Of a DNA stretch of 17,288 bases, positions 1-6,682 are shown in pieces. The stretch is from positions 1-17,288 of the forward strand of contig JAICKM010000053.1 of assembly GCA_025927935.1 (NCBI GenBank), in the 5' to 3' direction. The position numbers and the translations under genes are program-made. The first letter of the stretch is position 1. Every line of letters begins with the position of its first letter. This DNA is from Chloroflexia bacterium (GTDB lineage: Bacteria; Chloroflexota; Chloroflexia; QHBQ01; JADMIH01). The notes beneath the pieces are model-generated. The model made no database searches. It was not told the DNA's origin and saw only the letters and a program-made list of their open reading frames with translations.

Positions 1-1
1 C

Positions 2-958
2 GCGCCGGGCCTGGCCCTGATCGCAATGGGGCTTTACATAACGCTGGCGCTGGGTGGACTAATCCTTTGCACCGAACTGGCCGGGGCGCTCTACCTGCCC
101 GCCTGGGCACGCCTACAGGGCGGCGGCAGCGCGACGCCGCGCGGTGGCACATCCGCTGTGGCCGCGCCGGGCGCCTGGAGTGCCCGCACTCCGCTGGCCC
201 TGGTCATCGCCGGGCGCGAGTGGCGCGGCCTTGTGCGCGACCGGCGCACCCTCACCACGTTGACCCCGCACCTGGCGCTGTGGGCGCTCTACGGCGGCGC
301 CCTGGTCTGCGCCGCGAGTGCGTTGCGCCCCGGTCGTGGTGCGGCCCTCGGGGGCGGCGCGGCGCCGTCGCAACTGGGCACACAGATCAACGCCTTCCTG
401 GCCGCCGTGGTGCTGGTGATGGCGGCGCTGCTGTTCCTCGAACTGAGCCTCAGCAGCCTGAGCCGCCAGGGCCGCGCCTGGTCGATCCTGCGCCTCGCCC
501 CGGTGGCCGGGGCCACCATCCTGCGCGGCTGGTTCCTGGCCCTGGCGCTGCCGTTCGCGCTGTTGAGTAGCGCGCTGCTGGTCGTCGTCGGCCTCTGGCG
601 CGGGTTCACTCTGGGCGGCTTCCTCTACGGCTGGGGCGGCGTCGAACTGATCGGCCTCAGTATGCTGGCCGTCACCCTCAGTATGAGTGTGCTCTTCGCC
701 CGGCCCAATCCCGCCGACCCGCTGCAACTGCTGGACGGCGGCGCGCGCCTGCTCGGCGAACTGATCGCCCTGGCGCTCGGCGGGCTGACCGGCGGCATCC
801 TCTGCCTGCCCCTGGTGGTGGCGGCCCAGACAGACGCGCCCGCGCCCGTCTGGCTCTGGCTGGTCGCCCTGGCCGGCGCAGCCGTCGTCGCGGGCGGCGG
901 GAGCGCCCTGGCGCTGCTGCTCGCCCATCGCCGCCTGCCCCACGCCGGGGAGTTCTGA
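2..958 (+). CDS. ABC-2-type transporter permease, C-terminal part (5' end outside window)
   Basis: Partial gene. The reading frame is open back to base 2 with hydrophobic residues before the first ATG at 26, so the true start most likely lies upstream and ATG 26 is internal. The visible 318 codons are strongly hydrophobic with about six membrane segments. Around residues 55-70 of the ATG-26 product is a soluble stretch, GREWRGLVRDRRTL, of the kind seen in ABC-2 exporter permeases (an EWR...RD segment before a membrane span). Other charged loops include RQGRAWSILR and FARPNPADPLQ. The stop is TGA at 956-958. No ATPase partner is in the window; in such systems it is usually encoded next to the permease, so it may lie to the left. 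The substrate cannot be told. The family call is moderate; an integral membrane protein is certain. Confidence 0.6.
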   Translation, partial: APGLALIAMGLYITLALGGLILCTELAGALYLPAWARLQGGGSATPRGGTSAVAAPGAWSARTPLALVIAGREWRGLVRDRRTLTTLTPHLALWALYGGALVCAASALRPGRGAALGGGAAPSQLGTQINAFLAAVVLVMAALLFLELSLSSLSRQGRAWSILRLAPVAGATILRGWFLALALPFALLSSALLVVVGLWRGFTLGGFLYGWGGVELIGLSMLAVTLSMSVLFARPNPADPLQLLDGGARLLGELIALALGGLTGGILCLPLVVAAQTDAPAPVWLWLVALAGAAVVAGGGSALALLLAHRRLPHAGEF

Positions 959-1090
959 GCACGCATACCAGTTCAACGATCAGCGCCGCTGAGGGATTGG
1001 TCCCGGAAGAGGATCGTTACGGCGGTAGGACTTGCCGGGCGCCGGCCAGGGTACCGTTATAGGCCACCTCCATACCTGGACAGTACCGGA

Positions 1091-1837
1091 TCAAGGCAGC
1101 AATACGGAACTGATCGACAGGAGAAACCAGGCCGCCAGCAAGAGCGTCCCCGCAACGATCGGGCCGGTGGGTGGGCGGAAAGCGCGATACTCCAGCGCCG
1201 CGAGCACCGTGCCGCCCAGCATAGCGATCACGTTGTGGCCGGTAAGGGCGCAGGCCAGCATCAAAAAGCCGCAGGCGGCTACGCAGGACCCTCCGACAAG
1301 GAAGCCGAATCGTAGGCAATCGCGATCCGCCTTCCAGCCCGCGGGCGCGAGCGGTCGCCGCAGATGGCAGAAAACCAGCGCCCGCATGCGGACAGGGACC
1401 AGCACCCAGAGCGCCGCTAGACTGAATAGCCCGGATACGAGCAGTGGATTATCGCTTCCGTCGAGTGTCCGTAGCCATGCGGCCACGACCCCAACAAGCA
1501 TCCACGGCAGGAGAAAGCCCAGCAGGTAGAGCAGAATGGCGCGGTGCCGCCGGTGGCGGAAGCTCTGGAACGCCACCCACCGTAACGGCTCCAACATGAG
1601 GGGCACCATCATCGCCACCACCATCAGTCCCCAGTAGAGCAGCTCCACCGGGAAGGGCACGCTGTCCGGGACGGCCATGGCGTGGTGCGCATGCTCCTGG
1701 TGCGCGCCGCCATGAGAAACGACCGCCCCCCAGGCCAGCGCCACCAGCACCAGGCACCACCACTCCGGGTGCGTCCAGAAAAACCGGCGCAGCCATTGAC
1801 CGGACACCCGGTTGCTCATAGCTAGTGCGCGGCTCAT
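1091..1837 (-). CDS. DUF2182 (PpoB2-like) membrane copper-delivery protein
   Basis: A 248-aa polytopic membrane protein. The start at 1837 is chosen because its ATG overlaps the tyrosinase stop as ATGA (1834-1837), typical of translational coupling. An in-frame ATG at 1819 is the alternative; neither has a clear Shine-Dalgarno. Features: a first membrane span at about 25-41; a histidine-rich loop at about 42-52 (H42, H46, H49, H51, H52); spans at about 66-82, 100-122 and 133-150; a cytosolic-type stretch with a CH pair (C157-H158) and C174; then the Cys-rich segment GSCVAACGFLMLAC (183-196) and two C-terminal spans. This layout fits DUF2182. In Marinomonas mediterranea the DUF2182 protein PpoB2 is needed for activity of the neighbouring tyrosinase PpoB1 and is described as a copper chaperone. 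By that precedent this protein probably delivers copper to the tyrosinase encoded just upstream. Confidence 0.82.
   Translation of the reverse strand: MSRALAMSNRVSGQWLRRFFWTHPEWWCLVLVALAWGAVVSHGGAHQEHAHHAMAVPDSVPFPVELLYWGLMVVAMMVPLMLEPLRWVAFQSFRHRRHRAILLYLLGFLLPWMLVGVVAAWLRTLDGSDNPLLVSGLFSLAALWVLVPVRMRALVFCHLRRPLAPAGWKADRDCLRFGFLVGGSCVAACGFLMLACALTGHNVIAMLGGTVLAALEYRAFRPPTGPIVAGTLLLAAWFLLSISSVLLP
1834..1837 (-). promoter_or_regulatory. ATGA stop/start overlap coupling tyrosinase and DUF2182 genes
   Basis: Read on the minus strand, the four bases are ATGA. TGA ends the tyrosinase and ATG begins the DUF2182 protein. No Shine-Dalgarno precedes this ATG, which fits re-initiation by ribosomes finishing the tyrosinase. 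Confidence 0.7.
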
Positions 1838-3297
1838 GTGAAGAACAGGCTCACGCGCCCGACCGTCACCGTCGCCCCTGCCCACTTGCGAACAGGCACC
1901 AGGCTCACATCGATATGTTGCGGATCCCAGTCCGCCGCCGTGGAAAGCTCATGGTAGATGCTCGATATATCGAGCGTGTAGGTCAGGCCCGAACCTGGGT
2001 GCTGGGCCGTGGCGCGACTGGCCTCCGCGACCCCAAATAGATCCAGCCGCCCGGCGAACCGTTCGGGATGCTGGGTGGGTTCCTCGCCCGCCGGGATGTT
2101 CACATATACGTCATAGGAATTGGCCCGTCCACCGGCAGTCAGGTTCTCCAGTTGTAGCAGGACGCGCGGTTCCGCGGCGGGCGCCGCCGCGATCGACTCG
2201 GCTGGGGCCGCTGCGGCAGCAAGGCGCTTGCGGGCCGTGGCGTGCGCAGGGGTGGGCACCCGTATCTGCGCCGGCGTATTGCCGACCTGGAAACTGGTTT
2301 CCGTCGCACCAACCAATTCGGGGGGAATGGATTCCGGCATAGCTACCTCCGTCAGGGGTGCCCTCGGCGCGAGCCGCGCGGCAGGCCGTCGCTCGGCCAG
2401 GGGATCGCTCACATCATCATAGGTGTAGTCCAGCGCGCTGGTATCGACGACATCCGAACCGCGCAAGGTGACTACCTGCTGGGTGACATCGTAGAAAGAA
2501 AACGCGGTTCGGCTGAGCCACTGCAGGCTGTTGGGGTTCTGATGCCCGGAATCACGATTGAGCCAGACTTGCCACAGGCGATCAATATTGGCATGGTGCA
2601 GCCAGAAGATCGGGTCCAGGCCCGCGGTGTTGAAGCCCCCCATCCACCCCGTCGGTCCCCCGACAGCCACATGTATGGTGCCGTGCGGGACGCGCTCCAA
2701 CCGCCCAGGACCCGGACCGTTGTGCGAGAAGTTGGTGGGAAACCCGCCGAAGTTGTCGGCATTAGAACTCGAAAACCCGGCCTGGGTCAGCGCGGTTTGC
2801 AGGGCAACGTCGCGCTCATCCGCGAATTGCCGGCCTGCGTTACAGTCTGGGTCACGCTCCGCCACATAGAGATGATTCGGCGTGCTGTCGGGCAGGGTGG
2901 GGTTGCGAAAGGCCGGCGGCAAGAGCCGTGACGATGCAGCAGCACTGTAGTTCCAGTACGGCAGCGCCCAGTCCCGCGGTCCGCCCAGTTGCACCACGGC
3001 CGCCGCCACGATCTGCTCGAAGAAGTGCAGGTACATGCGGTGCCAGGGCAGGAAGAACCAGGAACCATGCTGGCACTGCGCCCAAAAGCGCCGGCGGATA
3101 GTGAGGGCCGGCAGTTTTTCCCGTTGTACTGCGAGGGGATCGGCGCTGCGCAGGTAGTCGTGGATCGCGGCCTGGAAGCGCCAGCTTGTGGGATCAGTAA
3201 TCGGGCGCTTCCGCATTTCGCCAATCGCCCGTCCGTACCACAAAAGGGTCTGATCGCCGGAAGGAAGCTGTAACACATTGCGGCGAATTCTAGCCAT
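1834..3297 (-). CDS. Tyrosinase / polyphenol oxidase with plant-type C-terminal domain
   Basis: A 487-aa type-3 copper enzyme that would oxidise mono- or diphenols to o-quinones. CuA ligands are probably H46 (AIHDY), H77 (CQHGSW) and H86 (FLPWHRMYLHFFE), with the usual nine-residue H77-H86 spacing. CuB has H205 and H209 (PHGTIH) plus one of the H234-H235 pair in DPIFWLHHANIDRLW. The catalytic part (1-245) is followed by a segment with LDYTYDD (289-295), reminiscent of the plant DWL region. An Ala-rich linker follows (about 350-377), then a beta domain with SYDVYVN (394-400) that resembles the plant KFDV domain; in plant enzymes this C-terminal domain shields the active site of the latent form. 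No signal peptide is visible, so it is probably cytoplasmic. A good Shine-Dalgarno, GGGAGG (3305-3310), sits seven bases before the ATG. It is the first gene of the operon with the DUF2182 protein. Confidence 0.93.
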   Translation of the reverse strand: MARIRRNVLQLPSGDQTLLWYGRAIGEMRKRPITDPTSWRFQAAIHDYLRSADPLAVQREKLPALTIRRRFWAQCQHGSWFFLPWHRMYLHFFEQIVAAAVVQLGGPRDWALPYWNYSAAASSRLLPPAFRNPTLPDSTPNHLYVAERDPDCNAGRQFADERDVALQTALTQAGFSSSNADNFGGFPTNFSHNGPGPGRLERVPHGTIHVAVGGPTGWMGGFNTAGLDPIFWLHHANIDRLWQVWLNRDSGHQNPNSLQWLSRTAFSFYDVTQQVVTLRGSDVVDTSALDYTYDDVSDPLAERRPAARLAPRAPLTEVAMPESIPPELVGATETSFQVGNTPAQIRVPTPAHATARKRLAAAAAPAESIAAAPAAEPRVLLQLENLTAGGRANSYDVYVNIPAGEEPTQHPERFAGRLDLFGVAEASRATAQHPGSGLTYTLDISSIYHELSTAADWDPQHIDVSLVPVRKWAGATVTVGRVSLFFT

Positions 3298-3645
3298 CGT
3301 ATTACCTCCCGTTTAGGTGGCCTTGTCTGTTCAAACGAGGGGCGCCGCCGGAGAGAGCGTTGGCGGTTTCAACCGCAAAAGATTGTCTGCCTACATGACT
3401 GTTATCGCAACACCCGCACTCCCGTTACCTGGTTCCAAACCTGGAAGCTTGCTCTGTTGGACTCCGGCCGCCGGACCTATCCGGTATATGGCAGGCAGGG
3501 TTATTATACCCCATGCGACGGTATTGCAAGAAATAACGGGGCCTGCTACAGTGGCCGGCCGCTGGGGGCGACCTCACGCTGCTTGTTCATCGCTGGCTAC
3601 CTCACGCCGGGCAGGGCTAAGTAACAATCACCAAGGAGTACCACC
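3298..3645. other. Divergent intergenic region between tyrosinase and the 172-aa gene
   Basis: These 348 bases separate two divergent genes and must hold both promoters. On the minus strand an exact TATAAT lies at 3503-3508. The nearest -35-like match is TTGCAA at 3524-3529, with a short 15-base spacer, so the assignment to the tyrosinase is weak and implies a leader of about 200 bases. A repeated CCTGG flanks TTCCAAA at about 3428-3444. No clear promoter was found for the plus-strand gene. No RNA gene or coding sequence is recognised here. Confidence 0.35.
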
Positions 3646-4164
3646 ATGAGTTTGCATTACGAGTTTATGCTGGCCTTTGACCTCAAACCCGGCACACCAC
3701 CGGAGATTATCGCCTTGCTCCAGTACCTGACTCGTACTGAAGACTATGCTTACGACGGCCCGCCACCACAACCTGTTATCGGTTACTCCGATGATGACAA
3801 CGATCCCTGGTGGCGGCAAATGCTGCAAGGTCGGGGCGCGCTGTGGTACGGGGCCGGATCGGCAATCAGCGTCTTCGCTGATACCTCATCTTGGCGACGC
3901 GACCACGCGCAGTACACCTTGACGATACGTAGCGACGCATTGGATGATGATTTCTACCAGATCTGGTTTCGTATGTTCGTCTGGTTGGCGCAATACAGCG
4001 CCACCGAGGGCTGGGTGGGATACTATCGGGAGGAAGCGGACCAGCAGCCGACCCTGATCTATTTCCGCCAGGGCCAGGTCTATTACTACGACATACCCGA
4101 TACCGTACCCATGCAGCCCATGTCTGAGGGGGGCGCTGGAAACGATCCATTGGCGGCGATGTAG
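3646..4164 (+). CDS. Tyr/Trp-rich protein of unknown function
   Basis: A 172-aa soluble protein, not recognised with confidence. The start is supported by AAGGAG at 3633-3638, seven bases before the ATG. No signal peptide or membrane span is visible. The N-terminus (YEFMLAFDLKPGTPPEIIALLQYL) looks like a beta strand then a helix, a style seen in small conserved hypothetical proteins. Composition is unusual: about 15 Tyr and 7 Trp in 172 residues, with clusters such as VGYYREE and QVYYYDIPD, and many acidic residues (YSDDDNDPWW, SDALDDDFY). The gene is divergent from the tyrosinase and shares its 348-bp upstream region. Its GC content is visibly lower (around 55 percent by eye) than genes to the right. 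A link with the tyrosinase is possible from position only. It is real as a gene by its ribosome site and codon pattern. Confidence 0.75.
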   Translation: MSLHYEFMLAFDLKPGTPPEIIALLQYLTRTEDYAYDGPPPQPVIGYSDDDNDPWWRQMLQGRGALWYGAGSAISVFADTSSWRRDHAQYTLTIRSDALDDDFYQIWFRMFVWLAQYSATEGWVGYYREEADQQPTLIYFRQGQVYYYDIPDTVPMQPMSEGGAGNDPLAAM

Positions 4165-4181
4165 CCCCAGCTTTTCTTGAC

Positions 4182-4216
4182 GTAGCAGCCATGGGAGATT
4201 TCCTCCCAGCAGCTAC
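4182..4216 (+). terminator. Possible hairpin terminator after the 172-aa gene
   Basis: Eighteen bases after the stop codon, GTAGC (4182-4186) pairs with GCTAC at the far end, and GGGAG pairs with CTCCC around a short loop. The two stems are separated by an imperfect stretch. No run of T follows, so rho-independent termination is uncertain. Confidence 0.3.
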
Positions 4217-4281
4217 TCCTTGCCCAGCGCCGGGCATTTCGTTTACCATACACCGAAACCATTAGTCCCCACGTGGGCCTT

Positions 4282-4356
4282 GTCACTCTGAGCGCAGCGA
4301 AGAGTCTCGTCTTTGGCCCGAACGAGACGGAGATTCTTCGCTGCGCTCAGAATGAC
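4282..4356. repeat. 75-bp palindromic intergenic element, copy 1
   Basis: Begins GTCACTCTGAGCGCAGCGAA and ends with the imperfect reverse complement (TTCGCTGCGCTCAGAATGAC), so it can fold into a long hairpin. Inner arms are AGAGTCTCGTC and ACGAGACGGAGATTC. Copy 2 lies 93 bp downstream; related copies occur at 6577 and 10701. All four are between genes. This matches a style of dispersed palindrome seen in many Chloroflexota genomes (general knowledge, no named family assigned). Confidence 0.85.
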
Positions 4357-4374
4357 GGATAGGGAGCGGGCAAT

Positions 4375-4449
4375 GTCACTCTGAGCGCAGCGAAGAGTCT
4401 CGTCGCCGGTCCGAACGAGACGGAGATTCTTCGCTGTGTTCAGAATGAC
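4375..4449. repeat. 75-bp palindromic intergenic element, copy 2
   Basis: Same length and orientation as copy 1, differing mainly in the loop (GCCGGTCC in place of TTTGGCCC) and in the right arm, where CTGTGTTCAG replaces CTGCGCTCAG. The 18 bases between the two copies are unrelated to the repeat. Downstream, 4450-4492 is a short degenerate run of AACTGAC/CCACTGAC words before the next gene. Confidence 0.85.
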
Positions 4450-4505
4450 AGCAAACAACTGACGGCCAACAACTGACCACCGACCACTGACACAGGAGAG
4501 CAAAC

Positions 4506-5051
4506 ATGGCGAACGTCTACCCGGAGATCACACCCGAACTGCAACGGTTTATCGAGCGCCAGCCGCTCTTTTTCGTCGCCACCGCGCCGCTGGCCGCCGA
4601 GGGGCACGTCAATCTGTCGCCCAAGGGCCAGGAATGCTTCCGGGTGTTGGGGACGGACCGCGTGGCCTACCTCGACCTGACCGGCAGCGGCAACGAGACC
4701 GCCGCCCACCTGGCCGAAAACGGCCGCATCACCTTCATGTTCTGCGCGTTCGCGGGCGCGCCGCGCATCCTGCGCCTGCACGGCATGGGGCGGGTTGTGC
4801 TGCCCGCGACGGACGAGTGGGCCGCCCTGGCGCCGAGCTTTCCCGCCCTGCCCGGCGCGCGCCAGATCATCCTGGCCGAGATCCAGCGGGTGTCCACCTC
4901 CTGCGGCATGGCCGTCCCCCTCATGGATTACACCGGGCAGCGCGACAACCTGCGCGTCTGGGCCGAGGCGAAGGGCGCCGACGGCCTCGTCGCCTACCGC
5001 GAGGAGAAAAACCGTCGCAGCATCGACGACCTGGAAGCGCCGCGCGGCTAG
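4506..5051 (+). CDS. Pyridoxamine 5'-phosphate oxidase-family (FMN split-barrel) protein
   Basis: A 181-aa protein of full family length. The start is supported by AGGAG at 4494-4498, seven bases before ATG. Landmarks: FIERQPLFFVATAPL (15-29), GHVNLSPKG (33-41), VAYLDLTGSGNETAAHL (53-69), NGRITFMFCAF (72-82), PRILRLHGMGRV (86-97) and SCGMAVPLMDYTGQRD (about 132-147), with an SIDDL C-terminal tag. These are the conserved blocks of a PNPOx-like family that binds FMN or a related flavin cofactor; members are generally not true pyridoxal-phosphate synthesis enzymes and their substrates are mostly unknown. It is cytoplasmic. It is preceded by two palindromic elements and convergent with the DUF885 gene, only six bases apart. 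The family is clear; the reaction is not. Confidence 0.88.
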   Translation: MANVYPEITPELQRFIERQPLFFVATAPLAAEGHVNLSPKGQECFRVLGTDRVAYLDLTGSGNETAAHLAENGRITFMFCAFAGAPRILRLHGMGRVVLPATDEWAALAPSFPALPGARQIILAEIQRVSTSCGMAVPLMDYTGQRDNLRVWAEAKGADGLVAYREEKNRRSIDDLEAPRG

Positions 5052-5057
5052 CGCGGC

Positions 5058-6317
5058 TCACGACCTGGCGGGGCCGGCGCCGCCCGCTGCCCATTGGCCC
5101 AGCATTGTGGGGTAGACCGGCTCGGTCAGGATACGCCCGAAGACAGCGCGCCGGTCCGGCCCGGCCAGCAGCGGAGCCAGCAGAGCGTGGCCGTAGGTGT
5201 AGGTGAAGGTGTAGACGCGCCAGAGCGGCGATTGCAGGAAGCGCAGGTGGTGTACTGCTTCCTCGGGGCGGCGCAGCCCCCAGCGGGCCACGTACTCGGC
5301 CACTTCCTCCGGCGGGCGCCCGTCTTCGTGCAGCAGGAACGCCGCGTTGCCGCTCACCCCGCTCAATGCCTCGGCCGCGGCGCGGATGCGCCCGGCCTGC
5401 TCCACGTCCATCTGCTTTTCGAGCGCGGGCAGCACATGAGCGGCGGTCCAGGCCAGGTCGTCCGCGCCGTCGAAGATCATCTCGCGCGCCGACGTGGCGA
5501 TGCCCTCCGAAATCAGACTTTCGGGAGTGTTGATGAGCTGGATCGCGTACTCGCCGTGGCCCTGCCCGCGATACTGCGTCACTTCGCGCAGCGCGTGCTC
5601 GGTGTGGTGGCCGGGATAGCCTTCGTGGCACAGGTAATCGACCAGCCCGTCCACCTGCATCGGCAGATCGGTGTTGATCTCGATGCGCGAGCGGGCGTGC
5701 CCCAGATACCAGTTATATGCGCCCCACGGCTGATCGCGCACCAGCGTAAGTTCGATGCTTTCGTCCGCCGGCAGCGGCCAGTGCAGGGTCGTGCGGGCGC
5801 GCACCTCGGCGGCGATGCTGTCGAGCACCGGCAACACGGCCTGCGGTGGAGCCTGGAAGCGCTGCCGCCAGGCCGCCCGCCGCTCGGCCAGCGACCCCGT
5901 GCCGGGCAACATGGCGTCGAGTTCGGCGTGCGCGGCGGCGAACACGCCCTCCGGCACGCGCTCCGGCTGGATGTCGAAATAGAGCCGGGCCTGCTCGGCG
6001 AAGGGGATGATCTCCCCGGCCAGCACGCGGGCCTGCGCTTCGAGCGCCGTCACCTGGCGGCGCAGATATTCGCTGCGGGCGGGGGCATAGCCCATGCCGG
6101 GCAGGTCGGCGGCCAGCCGGGCGGCGGCGGCCCGGAGATCGGCGGGCGCGGGCGCGGGTTCGGCGTTCACGGCCTCCCGCCACGCCGCCGGGCCGATCCA
6201 GGCGTCCACCGTGCCGGGGGCCAGCCGCTCCAGGCGCAGCCCCAGCAGGGCATACTCGCGCGTCCAGGGGTCAAACAGCCGCGCGTCCTCGGCGGCGGGA
6301 TCGGGGGTCGTGGTCAT
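5058..6317 (-). CDS. DUF885 family metallopeptidase-like protein
   Basis: A 419-aa soluble protein. The start at 6317 is supported by AAAGGAG about six bases upstream (minus strand). The key motif is CHEGYPGHH (230-238), the DUF885 signature, in which H231 and H237 (or H238) would bind zinc and E232 would act as general base. E271 in LISEGIATSAREM is a likely third metal ligand. The N-terminal half is helical and Ala/Arg-rich, as in the family. Members are usually longer (550-600 aa) and often carry a signal peptide; this one is shorter and has none, so it is probably cytoplasmic. The substrate is unknown; some relatives are annotated as carboxypeptidases. Just upstream is an unusual tandem-repeat tract (6369-6459) that could affect its expression. 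Confidence 0.83.
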   Translation of the reverse strand: MTTTPDPAAEDARLFDPWTREYALLGLRLERLAPGTVDAWIGPAAWREAVNAEPAPAPADLRAAAARLAADLPGMGYAPARSEYLRRQVTALEAQARVLAGEIIPFAEQARLYFDIQPERVPEGVFAAAHAELDAMLPGTGSLAERRAAWRQRFQAPPQAVLPVLDSIAAEVRARTTLHWPLPADESIELTLVRDQPWGAYNWYLGHARSRIEINTDLPMQVDGLVDYLCHEGYPGHHTEHALREVTQYRGQGHGEYAIQLINTPESLISEGIATSAREMIFDGADDLAWTAAHVLPALEKQMDVEQAGRIRAAAEALSGVSGNAAFLLHEDGRPPEEVAEYVARWGLRRPEEAVHHLRFLQSPLWRVYTFTYTYGHALLAPLLAGPDRRAVFGRILTEPVYPTMLGQWAAGGAGPARS

Positions 6318-6368
6318 ATTACTCCTTTACATAACTAACGGCGGGTGTGGCTTGCCTATGGCGTCCTG

Positions 6369-6459
6369 ATCCCGCCAAAGCGGCGCCAATCCCGCCGGAA
6401 TCCCGCCAAAGCGGCGCCAATCCCGCCGGAATCCCGCCAAAGCGGCGCCAATCCCGCCA
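6369..6459. repeat. 31-bp tandem repeat, about 2.9 copies, with phased ATCCCGCC core
   Basis: Units start at 6369, 6400 and 6431 and are nearly identical. Each unit contains two ATCCCGCC words and a small palindrome CCGC-CAAA-GCGG. Including partial copies beyond the tract, ATCCCGCC occurs at 6369, 6389, 6400, 6420, 6431, 6451, 6472 and 6492, with steps of 20, 11, 20, 11, 20, 21 and 20 bases, close to one or two helical turns. A ninth copy is at 6563. Confidence 0.9.
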
Positions 6460-6576
6460 GAGAGAACCTCTATCCCGCCAAAATAGCGCGAATCCCGCCA
6501 TCGGGGGTTCTCAGGCAGGGCGGCGAGACTCATCGCCGAGCGCGGAGTGACCCGGATCATGCATCCCGCCACCCTT

Positions 6577-6650
6577 GTCATTCTGAGCGGAGCGAAGAAT
6601 CTCGTCTCGTGCGGGTTCCAAAGGAGACTCGTCGCTGCGCGCAGAGTGAC
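6577..6650. repeat. Palindromic intergenic element, copy 3 (74 bp)
   Basis: Starts GTCATTCTGAGCGGAGCGAA and ends GCAGAGTGAC; same family as 4282-4356 but the right arm has diverged (CTGCGCGCAGAGTGAC). It lies 32 bases after the stop of the regulator gene on the minus strand, where it could act as an RNA hairpin. A degenerate half-copy (GAGACTCATCGCCGAGCGCG) is just to its left at about 6524-6543. Confidence 0.75.
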
Positions 6651-6682
6651 GGCGGGGAATGTCGGCGCGATCTGCTTGCGGC

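Larger units (their letters stand above)
6318..6682. other. Intergenic region carrying tandem and palindromic repeats
   Basis: These 365 bases lie between the stop of the AlbA_2 regulator and the start of the DUF885 gene, both on the minus strand. They contain the DUF885 ribosome site (about 6324-6330), a 31-bp tandem repeat tract (6369-6459), further ATCCCGCC words at 6472, 6492 and 6563, a half-copy of the palindromic element at about 6524-6550, and a full copy at 6577-6650. No convincing -10/-35 pair was found for the DUF885 gene. The open frames across this stretch follow the repeats and are not taken as genes. Confidence 0.6.

Noticed and set aside
1034..1046. Small hairpin GCCGG-GCG-CCGGC between the convergent genes at 958 and 1091
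   Set aside because: Only five base pairs and no T-run on either strand; in such GC-rich DNA this is expected by chance.
4243..4503. 86-codon minus-strand frame across the tandem palindromes
   Set aside because: It is a translation of the two 75-bp repeats (ILSAAKNLRLV-type peptide twice), a common false gene call over this repeat type.
5094..6338. Plus-strand open frame of 414 codons
   Set aside because: Antisense to the DUF885 gene, which has a ribosome site and the CHEGYPGHH motif. The antisense product has no recognisable feature.
6369..6459. Possible CRISPR or replication-origin iterons
   Set aside because: Units are directly adjacent with no unique spacers, and there is no dnaA/rep gene or DnaA-box cluster nearby.
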